In this document: positions 22,795 to 33,540 of the stretch, one piece after another
Layout of the letters: each line of letters begins with the position of its first letter
How positions within the stretch are numbered: position 1 is the first letter of the stretch
Origin: Gordonia insulae
Lineage (GTDB): Bacteria > Actinomycetota > Actinomycetes > Mycobacteriales > Mycobacteriaceae
Assembly (NCBI RefSeq): GCF_003855095.1
Contig: NZ_CP033972.1
Span: 3,720,001-3,784,000, forward strand
Direction of reading: 5' to 3'
DNA: 64,000 nt
The notes under the pieces: generated by a model
Told to the model about the DNA's origin: nothing
Seen by the model: only the letters and a program-made list of their open reading frames with translations
Database searches by the model: none
Translations under genes and position numbers: made by a program

Positions 22795-23701
22795 AGACCG
22801 CGACACCCACGCATACTAACCAGGCGACGGCCAGCAACTGCAGGATGCGGTCCCCGAGCGCGATCTCCTCGGGTTCACCCGCCTGGCCACCGTCGATGTC
22901 GACGGCATAGCGCAGGATGGCGATGGTGAACGGGACCATCGAGATGGCGTAGGCGACGTTGGTGTCGTGGCCGGAATTCTTGTCGAACGCCCACAGTCCG
23001 TAGAAGACGACCACCGCGGTGGCCGACAGTGTCCAGACGAACCGCAGGTAGGTGGTCGTGTAGTACTGCAGTGCCTTGCGGATCTTGGCGCCGGTCCGCT
23101 CCGCGAGCTGGAGTTCCGCGTAGCGCTTGCCTGCCGCCATGAACAGCGAGCCGAAGGCCATCACGAGCAGGAACCACTGCGACAACACGATCTCGGCGGC
23201 CACACCGCCGGCGATGGCGCGCAACAGGAATCCCGACGACACGATGCAGATGTCGATGACGGCCTGGTTCTTCAGACCGAAGCAGTAGCCGAGCTGGATC
23301 ACCAGATAGATCGCGATCACCACGGCGGTCTGCCAGTTGGCGATGAGGGCGATGCCCAGCGACGCGACGCCCAGCACCACGGCGAGCCCGAAGGCCAGCG
23401 GCACCGGCACCACCCCGGCGGCGATCGGCCGGTAACGCTTGGTGGGGTGATTGCGGTCGGACTCCACGTCCATCGCGTCGTTGACGAGATAGATGCACGA
23501 CGCGACCAGACAGAACGCCACGAAGGCGATCGCGACCGGGCCGAGCACATCGCCGTCGCCGACGCTGCCCGCGGCCAACGGCGCCGCCAGGACGAGGACG
23601 TTCTTCACCCACTGCCGGGGTCGGACGGCCTTGATCAGTCCGGTCGCCAGATTCTTCGGCGGTCCCAGTACCGGTTCGTGCTCGATCGGCTCTTCGCTCA
23701 T
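22781..23701 (-). CDS. ubiA: UbiA, decaprenyl-phosphate phosphoribosyltransferase
   Basis: UbiA (Rv3806c type) joins 5-phosphoribosyl pyrophosphate to decaprenyl phosphate. This is the first committed step to decaprenyl-phosphoryl-arabinose, the arabinan donor. The 306-residue protein is a UbiA-superfamily membrane prenyltransferase with about nine helices. The Asp-rich motif LVNDAMDVESDRNHPTKRY (N74, D75, D78, D82) binds the pyrophosphate and magnesium. The family's second motif is modified, near YCFGLKNQAVIDICI, as is normal for this clade. The ATG at 23701 follows the PAP2 gene by 24 bp and the stop overlaps aftB, so it sits within the glf-to-aftB run. In mycobacteria this enzyme is linked to ethambutol resistance. 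Confidence 0.95.
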   Translation of the reverse strand: MSEEPIEHEPVLGPPKNLATGLIKAVRPRQWVKNVLVLAAPLAAGSVGDGDVLGPVAIAFVAFCLVASCIYLVNDAMDVESDRNHPTKRYRPIAAGVVPVPLAFGLAVVLGVASLGIALIANWQTAVVIAIYLVIQLGYCFGLKNQAVIDICIVSSGFLLRAIAGGVAAEIVLSQWFLLVMAFGSLFMAAGKRYAELQLAERTGAKIRKALQYYTTTYLRFVWTLSATAVVVFYGLWAFDKNSGHDTNVAYAISMVPFTIAILRYAVDIDGGQAGEPEEIALGDRILQLLAVAWLVCVGVAVYAVS

Positions 23702-23725
23702 GTCCTCGGGCTCATCTCAGGGCGG

Positions 23726-24329
23726 CTACCCACGGTCGTGTGTCGCGATCAGTCTGTCACCCGCCACCACGGCGGCCGCGCTCGCGGCTCCGATGGCCGC
23801 ACCGGCGAGCACGTCCGTCGGGTAGTGCACGCCGAGGACCAGCCGGGACAGCAACATCGGCGGCACCAGGGCGGCGGGCAGCGCGGCCGGCGGCAGGCCT
23901 GCGGCGCGGCCGATGAGAATGGCGGCGGCGGTCGTCGACGTCGCATGCGACGACGGGAAGCTGAGCTTGCTCGGGGTGGACACCCCGATCCGGATGCGCT
24001 CGTCGTGAGGGCGCTTGCGTCGGACCACGCGCTTGATGATCACCGACGCCGCGTGCGCACCGAACGCCCCGACACCGGCCTGCGCCCAACGTCGGACCGC
24101 GACGTCGTCGCCACGCCGGTAGGCGGCGGCTGCGCCGACGCCTGCGACGGCCAGCCAGCCCAGCGAATGTTCGCCGAAGTGCGACAGCCCCCGAGCGGCC
24201 GACACGACCGCCGGGCGGCCTGCGGCGAGTTGCTGGACCGCGAGCAGCGCCGCGACCTCACCCTTCGCCGGCGGGATCGCCACCGGCTCGCCCACCGACA
24301 GTGTCTCGTGGAGCGACGGCGAAGGCGAC

Positions 24330-24349
<20 letters not shown>
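23726..24349 (-). CDS. PAP2-family phosphatase (Rv3807c type, putative DPPR phosphatase)
   Basis: The 207-residue membrane protein carries the PAP2/phosphatidic-acid-phosphatase signature: KRVVRRKRP, then SFPSSHAT with the active-site His, then SRLVLGVHYPTDVLAG with the nucleophilic His. Its relative Rv3807c has been proposed to remove the 5-phosphate of decaprenyl-phosphoryl-5-phosphoribose made by UbiA. The position between glfT2 and ubiA supports that. It is a short version with about four or five hydrophobic stretches. The ATG at 24349 overlaps the glfT2 stop by 20 bp, indicating translational coupling. The proposed substrate remains an inference from genomic position, since other lipid phosphates are chemically possible. 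Confidence 0.85.
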
Positions 24350-27583
<3,234 letters not shown>

Positions 27584-27675
27584 TCAGGGTAACGGACCCG
27601 ACCTGAGGAATGTCCGTGCACACGGCACCGCCGGTCGGAGTCCGATGGTGCGGTGACGGAACTCACCCACGCGGG

Positions 27676-27681
27676 TATTCT
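27676..27681 (+). promoter_or_regulatory. Possible -10 element for the GT2 cassette
   Basis: TATTCT at 27676-27681 lies 17 bp after GTGACG (27653-27658), a fair -35. The predicted start is near 27688, giving a leader of about 54 nt to the GT2 ATG at 27742. It lies in the 164-bp divergent gap shared with glf. Confidence 0.35.
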
Positions 27682-27741
27682 CGGCACATCAGCCTGTAGC
27701 CATCGGGCCCGGACCTCCATCACGATGTTCAGGGGCTGCCG

Positions 27742-28497
27742 ATGTCCGTTTCTCCCGTAGTCCATGCCGATCGTCGCGCCATCGATCGTGTTGTCGTCGT
27801 CGTGCCCGCGCACAACGAGGAGGAGCTGCTGCCCGCCTGCCTCGCGGCGCTGGGCATCGCCGCGGACCGGGTGGACGTGCAGGTGGAGACGGTTGTGGTC
27901 CTCGATGCGTGCACGGATGCGACGAGGCACGTGGTGCCGCCCGAGGTCATCACCATCGCCTGCGCGACGCAGTCGGTGGGCGCGGCCCGGCGCGCCGGGT
28001 TCGCCCGCCACCTCGACCCGGCGACTGACGGCGCAACCTGGTTCGCGACGACCGACGCCGACTCGGAGGTGCCCGCGGACTGGCTGGTCACCCATCTCTC
28101 GTCGGCGGCGGCCGGTCACGACGCCTTCGTGGGCACCATCGCCCCGAAGAGCTGGGATTCGTGGTCCGCACACACGCGCGAACTGTTCGACGAGCGCTAC
28201 GTGACCGACGACGACCACCACCATGTCCACGGCGCCAACCTCGGCATCCGCGCGGACTGGTATCGCCGGATCGGCGGCTTCAGTGCACGCACCGGCGACG
28301 AGGACGTCGAGCTCGTCCGGCGGCTCCACGCGATCCGTGCACGAGTGGACCGGAGCGCGCGATCGCCGGTCCTCACCTCCACGCGGCCCGACGGTCGCAC
28401 CGACGACGGCTTCGCCGCGTATCTGCGCGGGCTCGAGCGCCAGGGCCGGACCGCTGCCGCGTCGCACCGATCCCGGCTGACCGAGGGGTCGCGATGA
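27742..28497 (+). CDS. Family 2 glycosyltransferase (cassette gene 1)
   Basis: The 251-residue soluble protein is a GT-A fold family 2 glycosyltransferase. The nucleotide-sugar region opens with VVVVVPAHNEEELLPACL. An acidic metal site lies in FATTDADSEVPADWL. A later HVHGANLGIRADWYRRIGGF with GDEDVELVRRL matches the acceptor/catalytic acid segment (DEDVEL holding the ED pair). There is no membrane helix, so it acts in the cytoplasm or at the inner face. AGGGG lies 8 nt before the ATG. Its stop overlaps the next gene by ATGA, and the same happens at every later junction of the cassette. Sugar donor and acceptor are unknown; with PIG-L and NodS-like neighbours, an N-acetylhexosamine donor is a reasonable guess. 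Confidence 0.82.
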   Translation: MSVSPVVHADRRAIDRVVVVVPAHNEEELLPACLAALGIAADRVDVQVETVVVLDACTDATRHVVPPEVITIACATQSVGAARRAGFARHLDPATDGATWFATTDADSEVPADWLVTHLSSAAAGHDAFVGTIAPKSWDSWSAHTRELFDERYVTDDDHHHVHGANLGIRADWYRRIGGFSARTGDEDVELVRRLHAIRARVDRSARSPVLTSTRPDGRTDDGFAAYLRGLERQGRTAAASHRSRLTEGSR

Positions 28498-29474
28498 CGA
28501 CCAACGCCCCCGACCTGGCCCGCATGATCGTCACCGAGGGCCCGCTCGACGTCCCGCTCCCCGGCCACGGTCGGACGGCGGAGCGATTGCGCGCCCTCGC
28601 CGACCTCGGCCACCGCGACATCGCCGTCGGAAGGCTCGTCGAGGCGCACCTGGACGCCGACGCCATCCTCGACGAGATCGCGGGTGAGCGCGCCCGGCCG
28701 GGAGAGTTCTGGGGTGTGTGGGCGGCCGAGCCGCCCGAGCCCCGCGTCGCCGCGACCCACGGCCGGGCCGGCCGGTGGGAGCTCACCGGAGCGAAGCCGT
28801 GGTGTTCCGGCGTCATCACCTGCACCCATGCCCTGGTCACCGCCGACGTCGGTTTCGACCGCCGCCTCTTCGCCGTGGACCTGCACCAGCCGGGCGTACG
28901 CCCCGAGCGCGGCGGCTGGATCGCGACCGGCATGCGGGCCACCGAGACGGGCACCGCGCGATTCGACCGGGCGACCGCCCGCGCGATCGGCGAGCCCGGC
29001 GCCTACCTCGACCGACCCGGTTTCTGGCACGGCGGCATCGGGGTGGCCGCCTGCTGGCTGGGCGGTGCGCGCAAGGTCGCCGACGTCCTCTACACCGCCG
29101 CCCGGGACCGCGACGACGACCTCACCCTGATGCACCTCGGTGCCGTCGACGCGCTGTTGGCGCAGGGCGGCGCACTGCTCGAGCAGGCGGCCGTGACGAT
29201 CGATGCCGACCCGACGGACGAGGCGGCCGCCCGTCATCTCGCCTTCCGGGTGCGCTGGAGTGTCGAGCAGATCGCGACCGCCGTCGTCGACCGGGTCAAC
29301 CGTGCGCTCGGCCCCGGCCCCCTGGTACACGACCGCGCGCACGCGCAGGCAGTGGCGGACCTGACCGTCTATCTCCGGCAGTCACACGCCGACCGCGATC
29401 TGGTCACCATCGGTCGGCTGGCCGCCGAGCAGGCGCGCAACGTGCGGACCATACCGACGGAGATCCTGCGGTGA
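28494..29474 (+). CDS. Acyl-CoA dehydrogenase-like protein (cassette gene 2)
   Basis: The 326-residue protein follows the acyl-CoA dehydrogenase fold but is shorter than the usual about 380. An all-helical N-domain ends near residue 75. The central beta-domain shows GRWELTGAKPWCSGVITCTHALVTA, a standard FAD-contacting segment. The C-terminal helical bundle runs from ACWLGGARKVADVLYTAARDR to the end. I see no clear counterpart of the catalytic Glu or of the terminal FAD/CoA motif; the sequence ends QSHADRDLVTIGRLAAEQARN. It may therefore act on an unusual substrate, perform N-acyl or amine chemistry, or be non-catalytic. It is translationally coupled (ATGA) to the GT2 gene and GTGA-coupled to the PIG-L gene. 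Confidence 0.75.
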   Translation: MTTNAPDLARMIVTEGPLDVPLPGHGRTAERLRALADLGHRDIAVGRLVEAHLDADAILDEIAGERARPGEFWGVWAAEPPEPRVAATHGRAGRWELTGAKPWCSGVITCTHALVTADVGFDRRLFAVDLHQPGVRPERGGWIATGMRATETGTARFDRATARAIGEPGAYLDRPGFWHGGIGVAACWLGGARKVADVLYTAARDRDDDLTLMHLGAVDALLAQGGALLEQAAVTIDADPTDEAAARHLAFRVRWSVEQIATAVVDRVNRALGPGPLVHDRAHAQAVADLTVYLRQSHADRDLVTIGRLAAEQARNVRTIPTEILR

Positions 29475-30250
29475 CCGCCCCCGACCCATCGCCTCGCGGT
29501 CTGGCGGAGACGCCGGTCCGCGCCGACGGCACTCCCGAGTCCACGTGGCAGGAGTGGCTGCACGCGCAGGGACCGTGGCCGTCCTTCACCCCCGACGTCG
29601 AGCGGCTGGTGGTGGTCGGCGCCCATCCCGACGACGAGGTCCTCGGCGCCGGCGGGATCATGACCACGGCCGCCGCCGACGGGGTCGACGTGGTCATCGT
29701 GTGCATGTCGGACGGCGGCGGCTCCCATCCCGGCTCACCGACGTTCACGCCGGAGGAACTGGCCGACCGACGCCACCTCGAGCTCGACGCCGCCACCGGT
29801 CTGCTGGGCCTGGACCGCCCGCGCTGGTTCGGGCTGAGTGACGGCGCACTGGCGGACCAGCACCACACGATGGCGGGCATCATCGGCACGGTTCTGGACG
29901 AGCGGCCCGACGTCCCGACCGGACTACTGTCGGTGTGGTCGCACGACGGTCACCCCGATCACGACGCCGTCGGACGATGCGCGGCCGAGGTCGCCGACAA
30001 ACGCTCCCTGCCGATCTGGATGTATCCGATCTGGATGTGGCACTGGGCGATTCCCGGCGACCCGGCCATCCCGTGGGATCGGATGCACGCTCATCGCCCG
30101 GACGCCGCGGTCCTCGCCGTCAAGCACGCCGCGATCAACGCCTTCGACACACAGGTTCGCCCGTTGTCGGCCGATCCCGCCGACGAGGTCGTGCTACCGC
30201 CGCACGTCCTCGCCCATCTCACCCGCCCCTGGGAGTACGTCTTCACATGA
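29471..30250 (+). CDS. PIG-L family deacetylase (cassette gene 3)
   Basis: This 259-residue protein is a zinc-dependent LmbE/PIG-L type de-N-acetylase. The hallmark GAHPDDEVLGAGGIM (zinc ligands His and Asp, catalytic Asp) lies near residue 50, and the third ligand is in SVWSHDGHPDHDAVG. Family enzymes remove acetyl from N-acetylglucosamine in GPI anchors, mycothiol (MshB) and bacillithiol (BshB). This one is neither MshB by context nor membrane-bound. The GTG at 29471 overlaps the stop of the dehydrogenase-like gene by 4 bp, and the stop overlaps the methyltransferase ATG by 4 bp. The likely role is to free an amino group on a sugar built by the GT2, but the substrate has not been established. 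Confidence 0.85.
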   Translation: MTAPDPSPRGLAETPVRADGTPESTWQEWLHAQGPWPSFTPDVERLVVVGAHPDDEVLGAGGIMTTAAADGVDVVIVCMSDGGGSHPGSPTFTPEELADRRHLELDAATGLLGLDRPRWFGLSDGALADQHHTMAGIIGTVLDERPDVPTGLLSVWSHDGHPDHDAVGRCAAEVADKRSLPIWMYPIWMWHWAIPGDPAIPWDRMHAHRPDAAVLAVKHAAINAFDTQVRPLSADPADEVVLPPHVLAHLTRPWEYVFT

Positions 30251-30897
30251 ATCAGCCATCCCCGTCACCGACACCTCGATCACCCACTGCGCGGACGCTG
30301 CCCGTCAGCTATTTCCACGAGATGTACGCCGCCAGCGACGACCCGTGGGGGTTCGCCGATCGCTGGTACGAGAGACGTAAGTACGCACTCACCCTCGCGT
30401 CGTTGTCGTCGGAGCGCTACGGACGGGTCTTCGAGCCCGGATGTTCCATCGGGGTGCTGAGCGCCGAACTCGTACTGTTCAGCGATCAGCTGCTGTGCAT
30501 GGACGTCAGTCCGCGAGCCGTCGAACTGGCACAGCGACGGCTGGCCCACCATCGCGGTCGCGCAGCCGTCGTCATCGGAGATCTCCTCCACGACTGGCCG
30601 TCGGGTCACTTCGACCTCATCGTGCTCAGCGAGGTGCTCTATTACCTGGAGCCGGCGGAGCTCGACGAGGTCATCCGACGGCTTCCCGGGTCGTTGCACC
30701 AGGGCGGCGAGGTGGTCGCCGTGCATTGGCGCCGCAAGGTCGCCGAGTACCCCCAGTCCGGCGACGACGTGCACGAACGCCTGCTCGGCTCCACCCTGCA
30801 TCGCCAGGGCGGCTACGCCGACGCCGATTTCCGGCTGGATGTGCTGACCGTGGACGACCGGGTCTCGGTCGCCGAGCGGGAAGACCTCGTAAGCTGA
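30247..30897 (+). CDS. NodS-like SAM-dependent methyltransferase (cassette gene 4)
   Basis: The 216-residue class I methyltransferase has a NodS-type N-terminus, with YFHEMYAASDDPWGFADRW followed by YERRKYALTLASL. The SAM-binding motif I is FEPGCSIGVLSAELV, motif II is CMDVSPRAVELAQRRL and motif IV is FDLIVLSEVLYYLE. Rhizobial NodS N-methylates deacetylated chitooligosaccharide; that family link plus the PIG-L neighbour suggests N-methylation of a freed amine. The ATG at 30247 overlaps the PIG-L stop (ATGA). A GAF-ANTAR regulator follows after 58 bp with its own ribosome binding site. The exact substrate is unproven and the protein could also methylate an unrelated small molecule. Confidence 0.82.
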   Translation: MNQPSPSPTPRSPTARTLPVSYFHEMYAASDDPWGFADRWYERRKYALTLASLSSERYGRVFEPGCSIGVLSAELVLFSDQLLCMDVSPRAVELAQRRLAHHRGRAAVVIGDLLHDWPSGHFDLIVLSEVLYYLEPAELDEVIRRLPGSLHQGGEVVAVHWRRKVAEYPQSGDDVHERLLGSTLHRQGGYADADFRLDVLTVDDRVSVAEREDLVS

Positions 30898-30955
30898 GGT
30901 CATCAGGTGTGCCGCGCCCGGCAATCACCGACAGATGTGTCGTCGAGGAGTTGAC

Positions 30956-31630
30956 ATGATCTCCGAACAGTCATTCCGGATGGCCGAGATCGTTCGTGAG
31001 TTGCGCGCCCAGAGCGACGACACCGAGGAGATCCTGCGGGCCATCTCGAAAACCGCGGTGGACTCCGTCCCGGGAGCCGAGTACGCCAGTGTCACGCTGG
31101 TGACCGCAGGCCAGATCGAGACCCCGGTCATCGTCGGTGATCTCGCCGGCAAGTCGGACAATCTCCAGCGCGAGTTCGACGAGGGTCCGTGCGTCCGGTC
31201 CGCCATCGACGACGTCACGATCCTGATCGATGACATGCGGCACGAGCAGCGGTGGCCGAGGTACGCCGCCGCGGCAGCGGAACTGGGCATCGGGTCGGTC
31301 GCCTGTTTCTGTCTCTACATCGAAGGGCGCGACTTCGGCGCCCTGAATCTGCTCAGCTCCACGCCGCATGGCTTCGACGTGGACGCGATGGGGATCGGTG
31401 AACTGTTCGCCGCGCACTGCGCGACCGCGTTCTCCGCCGTCCGGGAGAAGGAGCAACTCCGTGCGGCGCTCAACTCACGCGATCTGATCGGGCAGGCGAA
31501 GGGCATGATCATGGAGCGCTACCGGATCGACGCCGACGCCGCGTTCCGACTGCTCGCACGGCTGTCCCAGGACAGCAACATCAAACTGGTCGACGTCGCC
31601 GTTCAGATCATCGAATCCGGCCCCGAGTAG
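30956..31630 (+). CDS. GAF-ANTAR domain RNA-binding regulator
   Basis: The 224-residue protein has an N-terminal GAF sensory domain (about residues 15-150, with EFDEGPCVRSAIDD and the typical GALNLLSSTPHGFD end). A C-terminal ANTAR domain (about 165-220) contains LIGQAKGMIMERYRIDADAAFRLLARLSQ. ANTAR domains bind paired RNA hairpins and act as antiterminators; GAF-ANTAR proteins without a kinase are common in mycobacteria. The ATG at 30956 is preceded by GAGGAG at 6 nt, favouring it over the upstream in-frame ATG at 30935. It is convergent with the SpoIID gene, with 21 bp between stops. The ligand and RNA targets are not evident from this window. Confidence 0.88.
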   Translation: MISEQSFRMAEIVRELRAQSDDTEEILRAISKTAVDSVPGAEYASVTLVTAGQIETPVIVGDLAGKSDNLQREFDEGPCVRSAIDDVTILIDDMRHEQRWPRYAAAAAELGIGSVACFCLYIEGRDFGALNLLSSTPHGFDVDAMGIGELFAAHCATAFSAVREKEQLRAALNSRDLIGQAKGMIMERYRIDADAAFRLLARLSQDSNIKLVDVAVQIIESGPE

Positions 31631-31651
31631 GGCCGTCACACTGGGTCAGCG

Positions 31652-33181
31652 CTAGCGCAGTCGGTCGACCTTCGGATAACCCAACACCGGAAGTCCGCCC
31701 CGGGCAAGGTAATCCGACAGCCCACGACCGACCAGCGCACGGGCTCCGGTCTGCGTGCTGAAGAACATCATGCCGCGCTGGAACAGCTGGACGACGCCGT
31801 TGCCGTCGGGGGTCAGGTTGGGTACGCCGATGGCCTGCCCGAGTGGGCCGGTGATCCCGCCGAGGTCGTCGAACTTCCCGTTCAGGGCTTCCGTGCCGAC
31901 GCTGAGCAGTTGTGACGAACCGGGGAGCAATCGGTCGGGCAGCGTCAGCAGACTGCCGAGGTCGAGCGAGCCTCCGGGAGCGTCGGGGCCGGTCGGCGGC
32001 TTCACGATCCGCGGCTTGGCGACCTGTCCCTTGATCGCGAACCACGACGACTTCAGTTGCAGCCGGGTGCGCGCCTCTTCGCCGCTCACCTCGACCGTCC
32101 CACCCGATCCGACGGCGCGGACCTTGATCGCGCGACCGTTCTCCGGACCGAGACCGTTGGCCTCGACGACCTCGAGGCTGCGCAGCGCACCCACCCCGAA
32201 GGCCGCGCCTGCGCTCCCGGCGCTGACCGTGGCGGTCCAGTTGCGGTTGGGCGACATGGCGTCGCCGTCGTCGCGGACGGCGGGGAATCGTCCGCCGGCG
32301 GTGTAGCCACCGGTGGACGACGAGAACTCGGTGAAGGCAGGCTTGCCACTCTGCAGCAGGATCTGGCCGGCGGTGGCGTCGGCGGCACGGTTGGTGCGCG
32401 GATCTTCGCTCGCGACCGCACCGTAGACCTGCGAGTTCTGCGTGTCGTCGATCTTCTTGCCGCCCGCGATGGCGGCGAGGGCATAGGTTCGCGCGGCAAC
32501 GGCCTGCGCCTTGAGGGCTTCGGCACCCCCGGAGTCGGCCCACTGCGGCACGCTCTCCTTGGGGATGACGCCCTTCACGTAGTCATCGATGTGCAGGCGG
32601 TTGACCACCCGCCCGCCGGCATATCCGAGGGCACCCCGGAAGACCTGGTTGGAACCACAGAATTTGAGGAACTCGTTGCCGGGCCGGCTCGGTCCCATGT
32701 TGATCGGCTCCACGAACGGCGCCGGAACAGATCGCACCACTGCGCCGCCGCATCCGTTCGTGATGGTGGCCGTGGCCCCGGACAGGCTGACCGCCTGTCC
32801 GGGAGCCACCATTTGGCCACCGACTCGCATCCCGGCGTCCGCGTGCACATTCACCGAGTTCTTCCCGGTCAAGATCACCGAGATCTCGGGCCTGTCCACC
32901 TTCCCCGCGGTGGTGCCGCCGTAATAGTGGCGCAAAATCTGTGCTGCCGACCATCCCTTGCGGGCGTAGCCGTATGCGCCCCACTGCCCCAGTCCGCGAC
33001 CATGGCCGAGACCGTGCCCGATCAGGGTCAATTCCGACCCGACCGAGAGCGTGACCTCGTCCGTGGACGTCTTCGGGCCGCCGACCGTCAGCAGACCACC
33101 GACGATCAGCACAGGCGCGAGTCCGATCGCGGCGAATGACAGCGATCGGGCCCGGGCGTGCCGAGGGCGTGCTCTGACCAA
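31652..33181 (-). CDS. SpoIID/LytB domain exported cell-wall protein
   Basis: The 509-residue protein begins with a basic tip and one hydrophobic segment (about residues 12-34, AAIGLAPVLIVGGLLTVGG), so it is exported or membrane-anchored. The centre carries a SpoIID/LytB domain: GHGLGHGRGLGQWGAYGYA, then VNRLHIDDYVKGVIPKESVPQW with the catalytic Glu of SpoIID lytic transglycosylases, LKAQAVAARTYALA and EFSSSTGGYTAGG. SpoIID strips the glycan from denuded peptidoglycan; related proteins in non-sporulating actinobacteria are thought to remodel the wall. The C-terminus is a Leu/Gly-rich region ending GLPVLGYPKVDRLR, reminiscent of a single LGFP-like repeat. Four MtrA-like 9-mers lie just upstream (33214-33249). 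Confidence 0.88.
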   Translation of the reverse strand: MVRARPRHARARSLSFAAIGLAPVLIVGGLLTVGGPKTSTDEVTLSVGSELTLIGHGLGHGRGLGQWGAYGYARKGWSAAQILRHYYGGTTAGKVDRPEISVILTGKNSVNVHADAGMRVGGQMVAPGQAVSLSGATATITNGCGGAVVRSVPAPFVEPINMGPSRPGNEFLKFCGSNQVFRGALGYAGGRVVNRLHIDDYVKGVIPKESVPQWADSGGAEALKAQAVAARTYALAAIAGGKKIDDTQNSQVYGAVASEDPRTNRAADATAGQILLQSGKPAFTEFSSSTGGYTAGGRFPAVRDDGDAMSPNRNWTATVSAGSAGAAFGVGALRSLEVVEANGLGPENGRAIKVRAVGSGGTVEVSGEEARTRLQLKSSWFAIKGQVAKPRIVKPPTGPDAPGGSLDLGSLLTLPDRLLPGSSQLLSVGTEALNGKFDDLGGITGPLGQAIGVPNLTPDGNGVVQLFQRGMMFFSTQTGARALVGRGLSDYLARGGLPVLGYPKVDRLR

Positions 33182-33213
33182 CGTCTCGGGAGACCTTCCG
33201 TGCGGCTGGAAGT

Positions 33214-33249
33214 GAAGCGACAGGTGTTACTGATGTGACTGTTGTGACG
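33214..33249 (-). promoter_or_regulatory. Four 9-bp direct repeats resembling MtrA boxes
   Basis: Read on the minus strand, four contiguous 9-mers run toward the SpoIID gene: GTCACAACA, GTCACATCA, GTAACACCT, GTCGCTTCA. The first two match the GTCACAgcg-type direct repeat described for MtrA, the essential response regulator of Mycobacteriales. They end 33 bp upstream of the GTG/ATG at 33181, a distance that would overlap or flank a promoter. Confidence 0.5.
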
Positions 33250-33340
33250 ATAGTTAACGTTTGCCGGAATCGACAACCTCAGGAGGTCACAACCGCGTCA
33301 CGAGTTCCGAGCGCCGGTGGCACCCTCGGGCTCCACTCAT

Positions 33341-33413
33341 CGTTCTGGCCGCAGTTTCGGGTTCTGGCCAGAGGCCGCAACTGCGGCCAGATACGACAGG
33401 TGCGGCCAGAACG
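33341..33413. repeat. Clustered inverted repeats of TGCGGCCAGAACG
   Basis: cgttctggccgca (33341-33353) has a perfect inverted copy at 33401-33413. Partial copies lie between them (gttctggcc at 33361-33369 and ctgcggccag at 33381-33390). The set can fold as one long imperfect stem or two smaller ones. It lies in the 359-bp gap between the divergent SpoIID and antiporter genes; no T-run follows. Confidence 0.6.
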
Positions 33414-33540
33414 GGGGCCGACCCAACCTCGCGACGAACACAAAGATCACAGTGGGGTTCGGTTGTCGACCGATGGGTACCCCGGTGGTCTTGATCGATG
33501 ACCAGGGAACCGACCAGGTCGTGATCCTCGACGACGGGTG

